The translations under genes were made by a program, and so were the position numbers. From positions 62,001 to 126,000 of the forward strand of contig NZ_BMMV01000016.1 of assembly GCF_014646115.1 (NCBI RefSeq): a DNA stretch of 64,000 bases, written 5' to 3'. Shown here piece after piece: positions 35,990 through 45,125 of this stretch; position 1 is the first letter of the stretch; each line of letters begins with the position of its first letter. The notes below the pieces were generated by a model. That model ran no database searches. It was given only the letters and a program-made list of their open reading frames with translations, and had not been told where the DNA came from. The DNA comes from Streptomyces camponoticapitis. Its GTDB lineage: Bacteria; Actinomycetota; Actinomycetes; Streptomycetales; Streptomycetaceae.

Positions 35990-36073
35990 TGCCCGGAACC
36001 GGACTTGAACCGGTACGCCCCAATTGGGGCAGCGAGGTTTAAGCTCGCCGTGTCTGCATTCCACCATCCGGGC
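35990..36073 (-). tRNA. bldA: tRNA-Leu(UAA), bldA
   Basis: The minus strand folds into a complete type II tRNA. The acceptor stem GCCCGGA pairs with TCCGGGC and has discriminator A. The anticodon stem GCGAG/CTCGC holds the loop CTTAAAC, so the anticodon is TAA and the tRNA reads UUA. There is a long variable arm (TGCCCCAATTGGGGC) and a T-loop GGTTCAAGTCC. CCA is not encoded. This is the only UUA-reading tRNA in Streptomyces and controls aerial growth and antibiotic genes that carry TTA codons. A -10-like TAGGCT (36099-36104, minus) lies about 26 nt upstream. Confidence 0.96.
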
Positions 36074-36500
36074 GTACGCGGCTCCGCGTTGGCTCACGAG
36101 CCTATCCGGGAGGACCCCTCGGACGGCCGAGTACTCAGCCGATCCTGTCTGATTTTATTGGCACCTGAGGGAGTGTCAGCCCTGGTAACACGCCATCGGC
36201 ACATGCCGGAAGCAGGACGAAGGTCTTGATACGGACCTTGCGATATGACGGAAAGTCGCCGCTCTCTGTCTACTATTCGCCACTCCCCGCACACGGATCC
36301 CACACAGGCGTCGCCGGTGCGACCGGGAGATGACGGGAGTACTTGAGTCAGGGTCGACGTCATACCGGAGGAGGACGGAGCGCCCTTCCGGTCCGACCCG
36401 AGATGGCCCCAGGAACGGGCATGCGGGGTGACGACCCGCGACCGTGCGGCGGAGAGGATGAAGTCAATCCGCCAGACCCTCCCCGCTAGGAGCCCCGCCC
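36074..36500. other. Divergent intergenic region between bldA and the ABC transporter
   Basis: These 427 nt should contain the bldA promoter (TAGGCT at 36099-36104 on the minus strand) and the promoter of the plus-strand ABC operon. On the plus strand TACTAT occurs near 36271 as a possible -10, without a good -35. A small hairpin AAGGTC-n8-GACCTT lies near 36220-36239. No gene is supported. Confidence 0.4.
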
Positions 36501-37271
36501 GTGACGACCATGCCCCTCCTCCACCGCGCCAGCGCCGTGGCCGCCCATGCCTCCGGCTTGTCCAAGGTCTACGGGCAGGGCGAGACGCAGGTGGTCGCCC
36601 TCGACCAGGTCACCGTCGACTTCCGGCAGGGTGAGTTCACCGCGATCATGGGCCCGTCCGGGTCCGGCAAGTCGACCCTCATGCACTGCGTGGCCGGGCT
36701 GGACAGCTTCACCAGCGGCTCGGTACGCATCGGCGACACCGAGCTGGGCGAGCTCAAGGACAAGCAGCTCACCCAGCTCCGCCGGGACAAGATCGGCTTC
36801 ATCTTCCAGGCGTTCAACCTGCTGCCGACCCTGACGGCCCTGGAGAACATCACGCTGCCCATGGACATCGCGGGCCGTAAGCCCGACAAGCAGTGGCTCG
36901 ACAACGTGATCACGATGATCGGTCTCAAGGACCGGCTCCACCACCGTCCCACCGCGCTCTCCGGCGGCCAGCAGCAGCGGGTGGCGGTGGCGCGCGCCCT
37001 GGCCTCCCGTCCCGAGATCATCTTCGGCGACGAGCCGACCGGAAACCTCGACTCCCGGGCCGGCGCCGAGGTGCTGGGCTTCATGCGCAACTCCGTACGG
37101 GAGCTGGGCCAGACCGTCGTCATGGTCACACACGACCCGGTGGCCGCCTCCTACTCCGACCGGGTGATCTTCCTCGCGGACGGCCGGATCGTCGACGAGA
37201 TGCAGCACCCCTCCGCCGACGGTGTGCTCGACCGTATGAAGGCCTTCGACGCCAAGGGCCGCAGGAGCTGA
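36501..37271 (+). CDS. ABC transporter ATP-binding protein, MacB/LolD type
   Basis: A 256-aa ATPase with Walker A GPSGSGKST, Q-loop FIFQAFNLLP, signature LSGGQQQRVAVARAL, Walker B IIFGDEPTGNLDS and H-loop VVMVTHD. The GNLDS form and overall length place it with the LolD/MacB group that pairs with FtsX-like permeases, and one is encoded directly downstream. The GTG follows AGGAG. The pair probably drives mechanical work on envelope lipoproteins or exports a peptide or antibiotic. Confidence 0.93.
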   Translation: MTTMPLLHRASAVAAHASGLSKVYGQGETQVVALDQVTVDFRQGEFTAIMGPSGSGKSTLMHCVAGLDSFTSGSVRIGDTELGELKDKQLTQLRRDKIGFIFQAFNLLPTLTALENITLPMDIAGRKPDKQWLDNVITMIGLKDRLHHRPTALSGGQQQRVAVARALASRPEIIFGDEPTGNLDSRAGAEVLGFMRNSVRELGQTVVMVTHDPVAASYSDRVIFLADGRIVDEMQHPSADGVLDRMKAFDAKGRRS

Positions 37272-37469
37272 CCTCCGCCGCCCGGCGCCCCTGACACCCT
37301 CACACCGCCCCGCGCGCCCCCGGCACGTCCGTCCAGGACGTCCCGGCACGTCCCGCCCTGCCGCTCTCCGGCCCACCCGGCACACCGTCCTCCGGCCCCC
37401 GGTCCGTCACTCGCGACGCCTCCGGTCGAGCCGTCCGTTCGCCCTGCCCACTTCGTCTGGACTCCCACC

Positions 37470-40010
37470 ATGTTCCGTACCGCCCTGCGCACCGTGCTCG
37501 CGCACAAGGCCCGGCTGCTGATGACCGTGCTCGCCGTGATGCTCGGCGTGGCCTTCGTCTCCGGCACCCTGGTCTTCACCGACACCCTCGGCAACGCCTT
37601 CAACAAGCAGTCGGCCAAGAGCTACAAGGACGTGGCCGTCTCCGTCTCCACCTACGAGACCAACGAGCCCGGGGCGGACGGGAAGAAGCCGGAGCCCGGA
37701 CTCAGTCCGAAGACCCTGGACCGGATCGCCGCCGTCGACGGCGTCCGGACCGTCACGGGCCGGGTCGACGGCTTCGCCGGCGTGGCCGACCCCGACGGCA
37801 AGCTCATCGGCAACGGCTGGTCCAACACCGGCACCAACTTCGCCCCCGCCGCGGACGGCAAGGACGCCGCGTACGACTTCACCGACGGCGCCGGCCCCAC
37901 GGAGGCCGGCCAGATCGCGCTCGACAGGTCCACCGCGTCCAGGGGTGAGTACAAGGTCGGCGACCGCGTGCGCGTCGCCACCAACGGGCCGGTGAAGGAG
38001 TACGACCTGTCCGGTGTCTTCACCACCGAGGACGGCGCGGTCAACGCGGGCGGCAGTCTGGTGCTGTTCGAGACCTCCGTCGCCCAGAAGCTCTACCTGG
38101 AGCCGGGCTTCTTCCGGGACGCGACCGTCTCCGCCGAGCCCGGCGCCTCCGACCGGGAGATCCTCCGCAAGGTCGAGCCGCTGCTGCCCGAGGACGCCGA
38201 GGCCCAGACCGGCACGCAGCTCGCCGACGACCAGGCGAAGCAGATCGAGAACGAGCTCAGCAGCATCAACCAGATGCTGCTCGCCTTCGCGGCCATCGCG
38301 CTCTTCGTCGGAATCTTCCTGATCTCCAACACCTTCACCATGCTGGTCGCCCAGCGCACCAAGGAGCTGGCGCTGCTGCGCGCCGTCGGCGCCTCGCGCC
38401 GCCAGGTCAAGCGCTCGGTGATGGCCGAGGCGCTGGTCGTGGGCCTCGTCGCGTCCGCCATCGGCTTCGTCCTCGGTGTCGGTCTCGCCGTCGGACTGCG
38501 CTCGGCCATGGGCTCGTTCGGCGCGAAGGTGCCCGCCGGTCCGCTGGTGATCAGCCCGGTCGCCGTCGCCGCCGCCTTCGGTGTCGGCGTGGTGATCACC
38601 CTGATCGCCGCCTGGCTGCCGTCCCGCCGGGCCGCGAAGATCCCGCCGGTCGCGGCCATGAGCAGCGTGCACGCCGTGGCCACCATGAAGTCGCTGGTCC
38701 TGCGCAACTCCATCGGCGCCGTGTTCACGCTCATCGGCGCCGCGGGGATCATCGGGGGCGCCGCGGTCGGGAAGGACGGCAAGCTGATCATCGGTGCCGG
38801 TGCCTTCTTCTCGCTCGTCGGCATCATCGTGCTGATCCCGCTGCTGTCGCGCCCGGTCATCGCCCTCGTACAGCCGCTGCTGAACCGGGTGTTCGGCGTC
38901 GCGGGCAAGCTGGCGGGGCTGAACTCGGTGCGCAACCCGCGCCGTACGGGCGCCACCGCGTCCGCGCTGGCCATCGGCCTCACCCTGGTCACCGGCCTCA
39001 CCACCATCGGTGTCACGCTCGGCCAGGCCATCGACAAGATGACCACGGACAACATCAAGGCCGACTACATGATCGCGATGGCCAGCGGCGGCGGTCTCGA
39101 CGAGTCGGCGGTCACGGCGCTGGAGAAGGCGCCGGGTGTCAGCGCGGCGTCCCCGCAGCGCGCGTCCTGGCTGACGATCGACGGCGAGGGAGCCTCCGCG
39201 TCGGGTGTGACCCCGGGCGACATCGAGCGGGTCCTCGCCGTGAAGACGGTGACCGGTTCGCTGGGCACGCTGAACGGTGACGCGATCGCGGTGGACTCCG
39301 AGACCGCCAAGTCACGCGGGTGGAAGACCGGCGACACCGTCACGGTGGAGTACCAGGACAAGAAGACCGCGCGGCTGAAGGTCGGCGCCACCTACGAGCA
39401 GAACGAGTTCATCTCACCGGTCATGATCTCCACCGGTCTGGTGGGGCCGCACGAGGCGGACCCGCACACGCCCGAGGTGTACGTGGCGATGGACGGCGGC
39501 ATGACCGAGGCCAACAAGCAGGCCCTGGTGGACGCGCTGGGCGACAACCCGGCGATCAGCGTGAACGACCGCCAGGACATCAGGAACATGTTCGGCGGCA
39601 TGATCAACACCGCGCTCAACGTGATGTACGGACTGCTGGCGATGGCCCTGATCATCGCGGTGCTCGGTGTCGTCAACACCCTCGCGATGTCGGTCTTCGA
39701 GCGTCAGCAGGAGATCGGCATGCTGCGGGCGATCGGCCTGGACCGCCGCAGGGTCAAGCGCATGATCCGGCTGGAGGCCGTGGTGATCTCGGTCTTCGGC
39801 GCGGTGATCGGTGTCGGGCTCGGCACGTTCCTGGCCTGGGCGATCGGCGAGACGATCCGCTCGTCGATCCCGGGGTACGCGCTGGTCATGCCGTGGGAGC
39901 GGATCGGGATCTTCCTGGTCCTCGCGGGGCTCGTGGGTGTGCTGGCCGCGCTCTGGCCGGCGCGCAGCGCGGCGAAGCTCAACATGCTGACGGCGATCAA
40001 GACCGAGTGA
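37470..40010 (+). CDS. FtsX-like ABC transporter permease
   Basis: The 846-aa permease starts MFRTALRTVLAHKARLLMTVLAVMLGVAFVSGTLVF. It then has a large extracytoplasmic domain (residues about 50-260), a FtsX block with three spans (LAFAAIALFVGIFLISNTF onward), a central repeat with a second external domain, and a final FtsX block ending in three spans and AKLNMLTAIKTE. This duplicated layout is common for actinobacterial DUF214-type permeases. It lies 198 nt after its ATPase. Confidence 0.92.
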   Translation: MFRTALRTVLAHKARLLMTVLAVMLGVAFVSGTLVFTDTLGNAFNKQSAKSYKDVAVSVSTYETNEPGADGKKPEPGLSPKTLDRIAAVDGVRTVTGRVDGFAGVADPDGKLIGNGWSNTGTNFAPAADGKDAAYDFTDGAGPTEAGQIALDRSTASRGEYKVGDRVRVATNGPVKEYDLSGVFTTEDGAVNAGGSLVLFETSVAQKLYLEPGFFRDATVSAEPGASDREILRKVEPLLPEDAEAQTGTQLADDQAKQIENELSSINQMLLAFAAIALFVGIFLISNTFTMLVAQRTKELALLRAVGASRRQVKRSVMAEALVVGLVASAIGFVLGVGLAVGLRSAMGSFGAKVPAGPLVISPVAVAAAFGVGVVITLIAAWLPSRRAAKIPPVAAMSSVHAVATMKSLVLRNSIGAVFTLIGAAGIIGGAAVGKDGKLIIGAGAFFSLVGIIVLIPLLSRPVIALVQPLLNRVFGVAGKLAGLNSVRNPRRTGATASALAIGLTLVTGLTTIGVTLGQAIDKMTTDNIKADYMIAMASGGGLDESAVTALEKAPGVSAASPQRASWLTIDGEGASASGVTPGDIERVLAVKTVTGSLGTLNGDAIAVDSETAKSRGWKTGDTVTVEYQDKKTARLKVGATYEQNEFISPVMISTGLVGPHEADPHTPEVYVAMDGGMTEANKQALVDALGDNPAISVNDRQDIRNMFGGMINTALNVMYGLLAMALIIAVLGVVNTLAMSVFERQQEIGMLRAIGLDRRRVKRMIRLEAVVISVFGAVIGVGLGTFLAWAIGETIRSSIPGYALVMPWERIGIFLVLAGLVGVLAALWPARSAAKLNMLTAIKTE

Positions 40011-40042
40011 GTCCGGCGCCGCGCCGGCGCGACACGGCCTCA

Positions 40043-40073
40043 GGGCCCCGCATCCCCCCCGGGTGCGGGGCCC
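40043..40073. terminator. Terminator between the ABC permease and cfa-like genes
   Basis: The 10-bp stem GGGCCCCGCA / TGCGGGGCCC surrounds an 11-nt C/G loop. It lies between convergent genes, 33 nt after the permease stop. Confidence 0.8.
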
Positions 40074-40138
40074 TTCGCCGTGCCGGCATGGATGAAGCGC
40101 GTGCGTCGCGAGCGCGGCGGGGTGCGCCGTGACTCGTG

Positions 40139-41431
40139 TCAGCGCCAGCTGCGGGTGCGCAGCGGAAGACCCGAGACGCCGGAGTCGGCGGGCTTCACCG
40201 CCAGGATCTGGTTGACGCCGATCCTGTTGTGCTCGAAGGCGAGCGCCGAGGCGGCCATGTAGAGGCGCCAGACCCGGGCGCGGCCGGGTGAGGTGGCCCG
40301 TACCGCCTCGGGCCAGTGCCGCTCCAGATTCCGCACCCACTGACGGAGCGTCAGAGCGTAGTGCTCGCGCAGGGATTCGACGTCCCTGGCCTCGAAGCCC
40401 GCCTCCTCCAGCGTGCCGACGGTGCGGCCGAGCGGGGCCAGTTCGCCGTCGGGGAAGACGTAGGCGTCGATGAAGTCGTCGATGCGGTACTTGGATTCGT
40501 CCTTCTCGGGGCGGCGCCCGATCTGGTGGTTGAGCAGCCGGCCGCCCGGCTTGAGGAGGGCGAAGAGGTCGTCGGCGTACTCGCGGAAACGCACCGATCC
40601 GACGTGCTCGGCCATGCCGATCGACGAGATGGCGTCGTACGGGCCGTCCCTGACGTCCCGGTAGTCCTGGACCCTGATCTCGATCCGGTCCGTGAGGCCT
40701 TCGCCGGCGATGCGCTTGCGCGCGAACGCGGCCTGCTCGCGGGAGAGCGTGACACCGGTGACCTGGACGCCGTACTCACGCGCGGCGTGCATGGCCATGG
40801 ATCCCCAGCCGCAGCCGACGTCCAGCAGCCGCTCGCCCTCCTTCAGCCCGAGCTTGCGGCAGACAAGGTCGAGCTTGTCGCGCTGCGCGTCCTCCAGCGG
40901 GGAGTCCGGGTGCTCGAAGTAGGCGCAGGAGTAGACCATGGAGGGTCCGAGGACCATCTCGTAGAAGTCGTTGCCCACGTCGTAGTGGTGGCTGATCGCG
41001 GCTCTGTCCCGGTGCTTGGTGTGCAGCGCGCCGCTTCTGCGCCGTACCTCCTCGGGAGGCGGCGGGGGCGGCGGCCAGGGGCCGGCGATCTCCAGGAGGC
41101 GCTTGCCGGCGGCGCGCATCCGCGGGTCGCGCAGCGGGTGCACCCCCTCCTCCGCCTCGGCGCCGCGTTCCCAGAGGAGTCCGGCGATCCGGTCGAGAAG
41201 GGCGTACAGATCACCGTCGACGTCCATCTCACCGGCCACCCAGGCGCGGGCGAGTCCCATCTCTCCCGGCTTCCACAGCAGTCGGCGCAGGGCCCGGCGG
41301 TGCCGGACGACGAGGGTCGGCGCGCCGGGCGGGCCCGACTCGCTGCCGTCCCAGGCGCGGATACGTACGGGGAGAGGGGCTCCCAGCAGTTCCTCGGCAA
41401 GAGTGGTCAGCCGCAGTGCGGCGTCGGCCAT
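40139..41431 (-). CDS. Cyclopropane-fatty-acyl-phospholipid synthase family methyltransferase
   Basis: This 430-aa SAM-dependent enzyme methylates the double bond of unsaturated phospholipid acyl chains. It has the hallmark HYDVGNDFYEMVLGPSMVYSCAYF, the SAM site LLDVGCGWGSMAMHAA, and GMAEHVGSVRFREYADDLFALLKPGG. An N-terminal extension of about 140 residues including a poly-Pro stretch precedes the catalytic domain. The ATG at 41431 has GGAGG about 8 nt upstream; a GTG at 41440 overlaps that site and is unlikely. Confidence 0.9.
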   Translation of the reverse strand: MADAALRLTTLAEELLGAPLPVRIRAWDGSESGPPGAPTLVVRHRRALRRLLWKPGEMGLARAWVAGEMDVDGDLYALLDRIAGLLWERGAEAEEGVHPLRDPRMRAAGKRLLEIAGPWPPPPPPPEEVRRRSGALHTKHRDRAAISHHYDVGNDFYEMVLGPSMVYSCAYFEHPDSPLEDAQRDKLDLVCRKLGLKEGERLLDVGCGWGSMAMHAAREYGVQVTGVTLSREQAAFARKRIAGEGLTDRIEIRVQDYRDVRDGPYDAISSIGMAEHVGSVRFREYADDLFALLKPGGRLLNHQIGRRPEKDESKYRIDDFIDAYVFPDGELAPLGRTVGTLEEAGFEARDVESLREHYALTLRQWVRNLERHWPEAVRATSPGRARVWRLYMAASALAFEHNRIGVNQILAVKPADSGVSGLPLRTRSWR

Positions 41432-41625
41432 GGCGCACACCTCCGTGATGGTGGATCCCAGAAATGCTCAACAGATACGTAAACACCGCCGGGACGGAGT
41501 TGCAGTCCCGACAGCACGCAATGGGTGGGCAAAAATAGCTGCACCTGCCACGTATTTTGTGACCAAATCAGCCGGTGCGCACCCTTGCGTGCCTTCTCGT
41601 ACCCACCTTGAGCGCCGGGCGCACG

Positions 41626-41667
41626 CGAAAGGGCCGCCCGCACCACGGATGGCGGGCGGCCCTTTCG
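41626..41667 (-). terminator. Terminator of ndh
   Basis: A 16-bp perfect stem CGAAAGGGCCGCCCGC with its complement has a 10-nt loop and lies 36 nt past the ndh stop, upstream of the cfa-like gene. Confidence 0.88.
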
Positions 41668-41702
41668 GGTCGGTACGTGCGCCTACGCGCCTCGGCGCGC
41701 GG

Positions 41703-43142
41703 TCAGGAGGCCTTGACGCTGGTGCCGGCCTTGGCCTTCGTGGCCCCCGGCTGCGACTCCGGGTCCGGGCCGGACTCCGTCTTCGGGGCGACGGCCTGAC
41801 GCGCCGGGGCGGGCTTGGCCGCCTCGTAGAACTCCTCGCGCGGTGTCTCCATCGCGCCGAGGGAGACGACCTCGCGCTTGAGGAACGCCGAGAGAGTCCA
41901 GTCGGCGAAGACGCGGATCTTACGGTTCCAGGTCGGCATCGCCATGCCGTGGTAGCCGCGGTGCATGTACCAGGCCAGCCGGCCACGGAACTTGATCTTC
42001 AGCTTGCCGACGACGACCATCGCGACGCCCTTGTGCAGGCCGAGACCGGCGACCGCGCCCTTGTTGGCGTGGCTGTACTCCTTCTGCGGGAAGCCCCGCA
42101 GCCCGGAGATCACGTTGTCGCCGAGGACCTTCGACTGACGCAGCGCGTGCTGGGCGTTGGGCGGGCACCAGGCGTTCTCGACACCGGCCCGGCGGGCGGC
42201 CAGGTCCGGGATCTGGGCGTTGTCGCCGGCGGCCCAGATGTAGTCGGTGCCCTGCACCTGGAGCTTGGCGTCGGTGTCGACGTGACCACGCGGGCCGAGC
42301 GGCAGACCGTAGCGGGCGAGCGCCGGGTTGGGCTTGACGCCCGCGGTCCACACGATGGTGTTGGAGTCGACCTCCAGACCGTTGCCGAGCACGACGTGGC
42401 CGTCGACGCAGGACTCCATACCGGTCTTGAGATAGATCTCGACGCCCCGGCTCTCCAGGTGCTCCTTGCCCCAGCTGCCCAGCTTCGGGCCGACCTCGGG
42501 AAGGATCTTGTCGGCGACGTCGACGAGCAGGAAGCGCATGTCCTCGCGCTTGACGCTCGTGTAGTACTTCGCGGCGTCGCGCGCCAGGTCCTCGATCTCC
42601 CCGACGGTCTCGGCGCCGGCGAAGCCACCGCCGACGAAGACGAAGGTCAGCGCCTTGCGGCGGACCTCCTCGTCGGTCGTGGAGTCGGCCTTGTCGAGCT
42701 GTTCGAGCACGTGGTTACGGAGACCGATCGCCTCCTCGATGCCCTTCATACCGATGCCCTGCTCGGCGAGGCCGGGGATCGGGAAGGTGCGGGAGACGGC
42801 GCCGAGCGCGACGATCAGGTAGTCGAAGGGCAGCTCGTAGGCCTCACCGACGAGCGGCGAGACGGTGGCGACCTTGCGGTCCTGGTCGATGGTCGTGACC
42901 CGACCGGTGAGCACCTCGGCCTTGGGCAGCACACGTCGCAGCGGTACGACGACATGCCGGGGCGAGATGCTGCCGGCGGCGGCTTCGGGGAGGAAGGGCT
43001 GGTACGTCATGTACGAGCGGGGGTCGACAACAGTGACCGTCGCCTCCCCGTAGCGCATCTTCTTCAGAATGCGACGAGCTGCGTACAGGCCTACGTACCC
43101 TCCGCCTACAACAAGGATCCTGGGACGCTCCGTGGTGCTCAT
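41703..43142 (-). CDS. ndh: Type II NADH dehydrogenase
   Basis: The 479-aa flavoprotein oxidises NADH and reduces quinone without proton pumping, at the inner face of the membrane. Two Rossmann motifs are seen: ILVVGGGYVGLYAARR (FAD) and TFVFVGGGFAGAETVGE (NADH). VWTAGVKPNP and DYIWAAGDNAQIPD are the usual FAD-binding blocks. The C-terminus ends in an amphipathic region and a Lys/Ala tail. Two Rex-like operators lie upstream, implying induction at a high NADH/NAD+ ratio. The ATG at 43142 aligns with the family start. Confidence 0.94.
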   Translation of the reverse strand: MSTTERPRILVVGGGYVGLYAARRILKKMRYGEATVTVVDPRSYMTYQPFLPEAAAGSISPRHVVVPLRRVLPKAEVLTGRVTTIDQDRKVATVSPLVGEAYELPFDYLIVALGAVSRTFPIPGLAEQGIGMKGIEEAIGLRNHVLEQLDKADSTTDEEVRRKALTFVFVGGGFAGAETVGEIEDLARDAAKYYTSVKREDMRFLLVDVADKILPEVGPKLGSWGKEHLESRGVEIYLKTGMESCVDGHVVLGNGLEVDSNTIVWTAGVKPNPALARYGLPLGPRGHVDTDAKLQVQGTDYIWAAGDNAQIPDLAARRAGVENAWCPPNAQHALRQSKVLGDNVISGLRGFPQKEYSHANKGAVAGLGLHKGVAMVVVGKLKIKFRGRLAWYMHRGYHGMAMPTWNRKIRVFADWTLSAFLKREVVSLGAMETPREEFYEAAKPAPARQAVAPKTESGPDPESQPGATKAKAGTSVKAS

Positions 43143-43176
43143 GCCATCGAGTATCCACCTGCCTGGGAGGGGGTGC

Positions 43177-43194
43177 TCGTGAGCCCCTTCACAA
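43177..43194. promoter_or_regulatory. Second, degenerate Rex-like site before ndh
   Basis: Read on the minus strand, TTGTGAAGGGGCTCACGA has a perfect TTGTGAA half and a degenerate second half. It is 35 nt before the ndh start, within the leader. It may be a weak secondary Rex site. Confidence 0.35.
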
Positions 43195-43449
43195 GCACCT
43201 TCCCCACCTCTGCTACACTGCGCGGCCCCCATGATCGACATCATCTGTCCGAAGCGGGACCATACGGCGCCGAGGGATACTCCACACCCTCCCTGAGCTG
43301 GCCCTTGAGGTATCTCGCGGGAGTGGACCAGCGGGTGGTTCATACGCCCGCAACGCCGCCGGAACGACCCGTTGACGGGCCGCGCAGGGGGGTCGGAACG
43401 GGGTCGGGCCTCCCCGGGGAGTGATGTGCGCCCAACCCGGCGTTTTTCC

Positions 43450-43467
43450 TTGTGAAGAACTTCACGA
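43450..43467. promoter_or_regulatory. Rex operator (ROP) upstream of ndh
   Basis: TTGTGAAGAACTTCACGA matches the Streptomyces Rex operator (TTGTGAACnnnTTCACAA type) in both halves, with one mismatch in the outer right arm. Rex senses NADH/NAD+ and represses respiratory genes including ndh in relatives. The site lies 308 nt before the start codon. Confidence 0.65.
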
Positions 43468-43578
43468 ACTTCGTTCCGGGGTGCGTGAGGGAGGGGGTGC
43501 AGAGCACCCGTAAAACCCCCGTAAAGGCGCTCCGGGGGCGGCCCGGGAACACCCCCAGGACGACCCCCGTTCACCCGC

Positions 43579-44505
43579 TCAGGCGATCGACCACGCGATG
43601 CCGTCGAGAATGTCGTGTTCGCTCACGACGACCTCCTCCGCGCCGGTCCTTTTCATGATCGTCAGGAGGATCAGCGCGCCCGCCGCGATCACGTCGACCC
43701 GCCCGGGATGCATCACGGGGATCGCCGCGCGCTCGTCGTGCGTGGCGGTGAGCAGCATGCCGGTGATCTCCTGGACCCGCTCGAACGGGATCCGGGAGTG
43801 GTGGATCGCCGCCGAGTCGTACTCGGTCAGGCCGAGCGCGATCGCCCCGACCGTGGTCACGGACCCGGCGAGGCCGACGAGCGTACGGGCGTCGCCCAGC
43901 GGGACGCTCTCCCCGACCGTGTCGAGGGCGGCGTCGATGTCCCCGCGTATGGCGGTGATCTCGCCGAGGGTCGCCGGACTGCTCGGGCGGTGCCGCTCCG
44001 TCATCCGTACGCAGCCGATGTCGACCGACCGCGCGGCCGTGACCCGGTCGGTCCCGACGACGAACTCGGTGGAGCCGCCTCCGATGTCCACGACCAGGAA
44101 GGGCTCGGCCAGATCGGTGCGGCCTGTCAGCTCCTTGGTGGCGCCGGTGAAGGAGAACTCCGCCTCCTGGTCGCCGGTGATCACCTCGGGCTCGACACCG
44201 AGGATGCCGAGGACGCCGCGGACGAAGTCGTCGCGGTTCTCGGCGTCGCGCGACGCGGAGGTGGCCACGAAGCGGGTCCGGTCCACGCCGTGGCCCTTGA
44301 TGATCTCCGCGTACTCGCGGCAGGCCGCGAAGGTGCGCTCCAGCGCCTCGGGGGCGAGCCGGCCCGTCCGGTCGACGTCCTGGCCGAGCCGCACGATCGT
44401 CATGCGGCGGTCGAGATCGACGAGTTCGCCGGTGGCGGGGTCGGCGTCGGCGACGAGGAGGCGGATGGAGTTCGTCCCGCAGTCGACGGCCGCGACCCTG
44501 GTCAT
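43579..44505 (-). CDS. Exopolyphosphatase/guanosine pentaphosphate phosphohydrolase (Ppx/GppA)
   Basis: This 308-aa actin-fold phosphatase has the phosphate-1 loop AAVDCGTNSIRLLVAD, the phosphate-2 loop VVDIGGGSTEFVVG, and the central TSASRDAENRDDFV block. It hydrolyses polyphosphate or pppGpp. The ATG overlaps the DUF501 stop (ATGA), which fixes the start; the upstream open frame runs antisense-like through DUF501. The gene order eno / divIC-like / DUF501 / ppx is conserved in actinobacteria. Confidence 0.92.
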   Translation of the reverse strand: MTRVAAVDCGTNSIRLLVADADPATGELVDLDRRMTIVRLGQDVDRTGRLAPEALERTFAACREYAEIIKGHGVDRTRFVATSASRDAENRDDFVRGVLGILGVEPEVITGDQEAEFSFTGATKELTGRTDLAEPFLVVDIGGGSTEFVVGTDRVTAARSVDIGCVRMTERHRPSSPATLGEITAIRGDIDAALDTVGESVPLGDARTLVGLAGSVTTVGAIALGLTEYDSAAIHHSRIPFERVQEITGMLLTATHDERAAIPVMHPGRVDVIAAGALILLTIMKRTGAEEVVVSEHDILDGIAWSIA

Positions 44506-45101
44506 GCCGTACCCCCGGCGTGCTCGTCGGTTGCGGCTGCGGTGTCGGCTTCGGTGTCGCCGGCGGGCGCGGCTTCTCCAGGCTTTGTGAACGGGATCAC
44601 ACAGGGGCCCTTGCGCCACCACTCGGGCAGCATCGCCAGCGCCTCGTCCCCCAGCGGGTTCACTCCGGGGCCCGCCGCGAGCGAGTGGCCGACCAGCACG
44701 TGCAGGCACTTCACCCGGTCCGGCATACCGCCCGCGCTCGGGAAGCCCGCCAGTACCTCGACGGCGTCGCGCCGCGCGATGTAGTCCTCGTGCGCCTTGC
44801 GGTACGCGGCGGCCAACTCCGGGTCGGTGGCGAGGCGTTCGGTCATCTCCTTCATGACACCGTTCGCCTCCAGCGTGCCGATGGCCGAGGCCGCGCGCGG
44901 GCAGGTCAGATAGTAGAGCGTCGGGAAGGGAGTGCCGTCCGGCAGCCGCGGGGCGGTCTCCACCACGTCGGGCTGCCCGCAGGGGCAGCGGTGCGCGATG
45001 GCGCGCAGACCGCGCGGGGGCCGGCCGAGCTGCTGCCTGAACGCGTCGACGTCCGCCTCGGTGGGTTCGGTGCGTTCGGTCTGCGGAGGGGGCGTTTGCA
45101 T
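44502..45101 (-). CDS. DUF501 family protein
   Basis: The 199-aa protein matches DUF501. Visible features are QLGRPPRGLRAIAHRCPCGQPDVVETAPRLPDGTPFPTLYYLTCPRA (with a CxCG...C pattern), then ASAIGTLEANGVMKEM and VKCLHVLVGHSLAAGPGVNPLGDEAL. The function is not known; its fixed place beside enolase and the division-initiator homologue suggests an envelope or division link. An Ala/Asp/Glu-rich tail follows. Confidence 0.9.
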   Translation of the reverse strand: MQTPPPQTERTEPTEADVDAFRQQLGRPPRGLRAIAHRCPCGQPDVVETAPRLPDGTPFPTLYYLTCPRAASAIGTLEANGVMKEMTERLATDPELAAAYRKAHEDYIARRDAVEVLAGFPSAGGMPDRVKCLHVLVGHSLAAGPGVNPLGDEALAMLPEWWRKGPCVIPFTKPGEAAPAGDTEADTAAATDEHAGGTA

Positions 45102-45125
45102 ACCTGCGTCGGTTTCCTTGGGTGT

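Larger units (their letters stand above)
43143..43578. other. Upstream control region of ndh
   Basis: This 436-nt gap lies between the ppx stop and the ndh start, both on the minus strand. It holds the two Rex-like sites (43177-43194 and 43450-43467) and so a leader of up to about 300 nt. No open frame here looks coding, and no clear terminator of the upstream ppx operon is seen. Confidence 0.5.

Noticed and set aside
35990..36073. bldA as an occupied integration site of a mobile element
   Set aside because: No second copy of the tRNA 3' end and no integrase gene are visible in the window; only the base composition nearby is odd.
35778..36229. Short open frames across and beside the bldA tRNA
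   Set aside because: They overlap a complete tRNA, lack ribosome-binding sites and have no similarity to known proteins.
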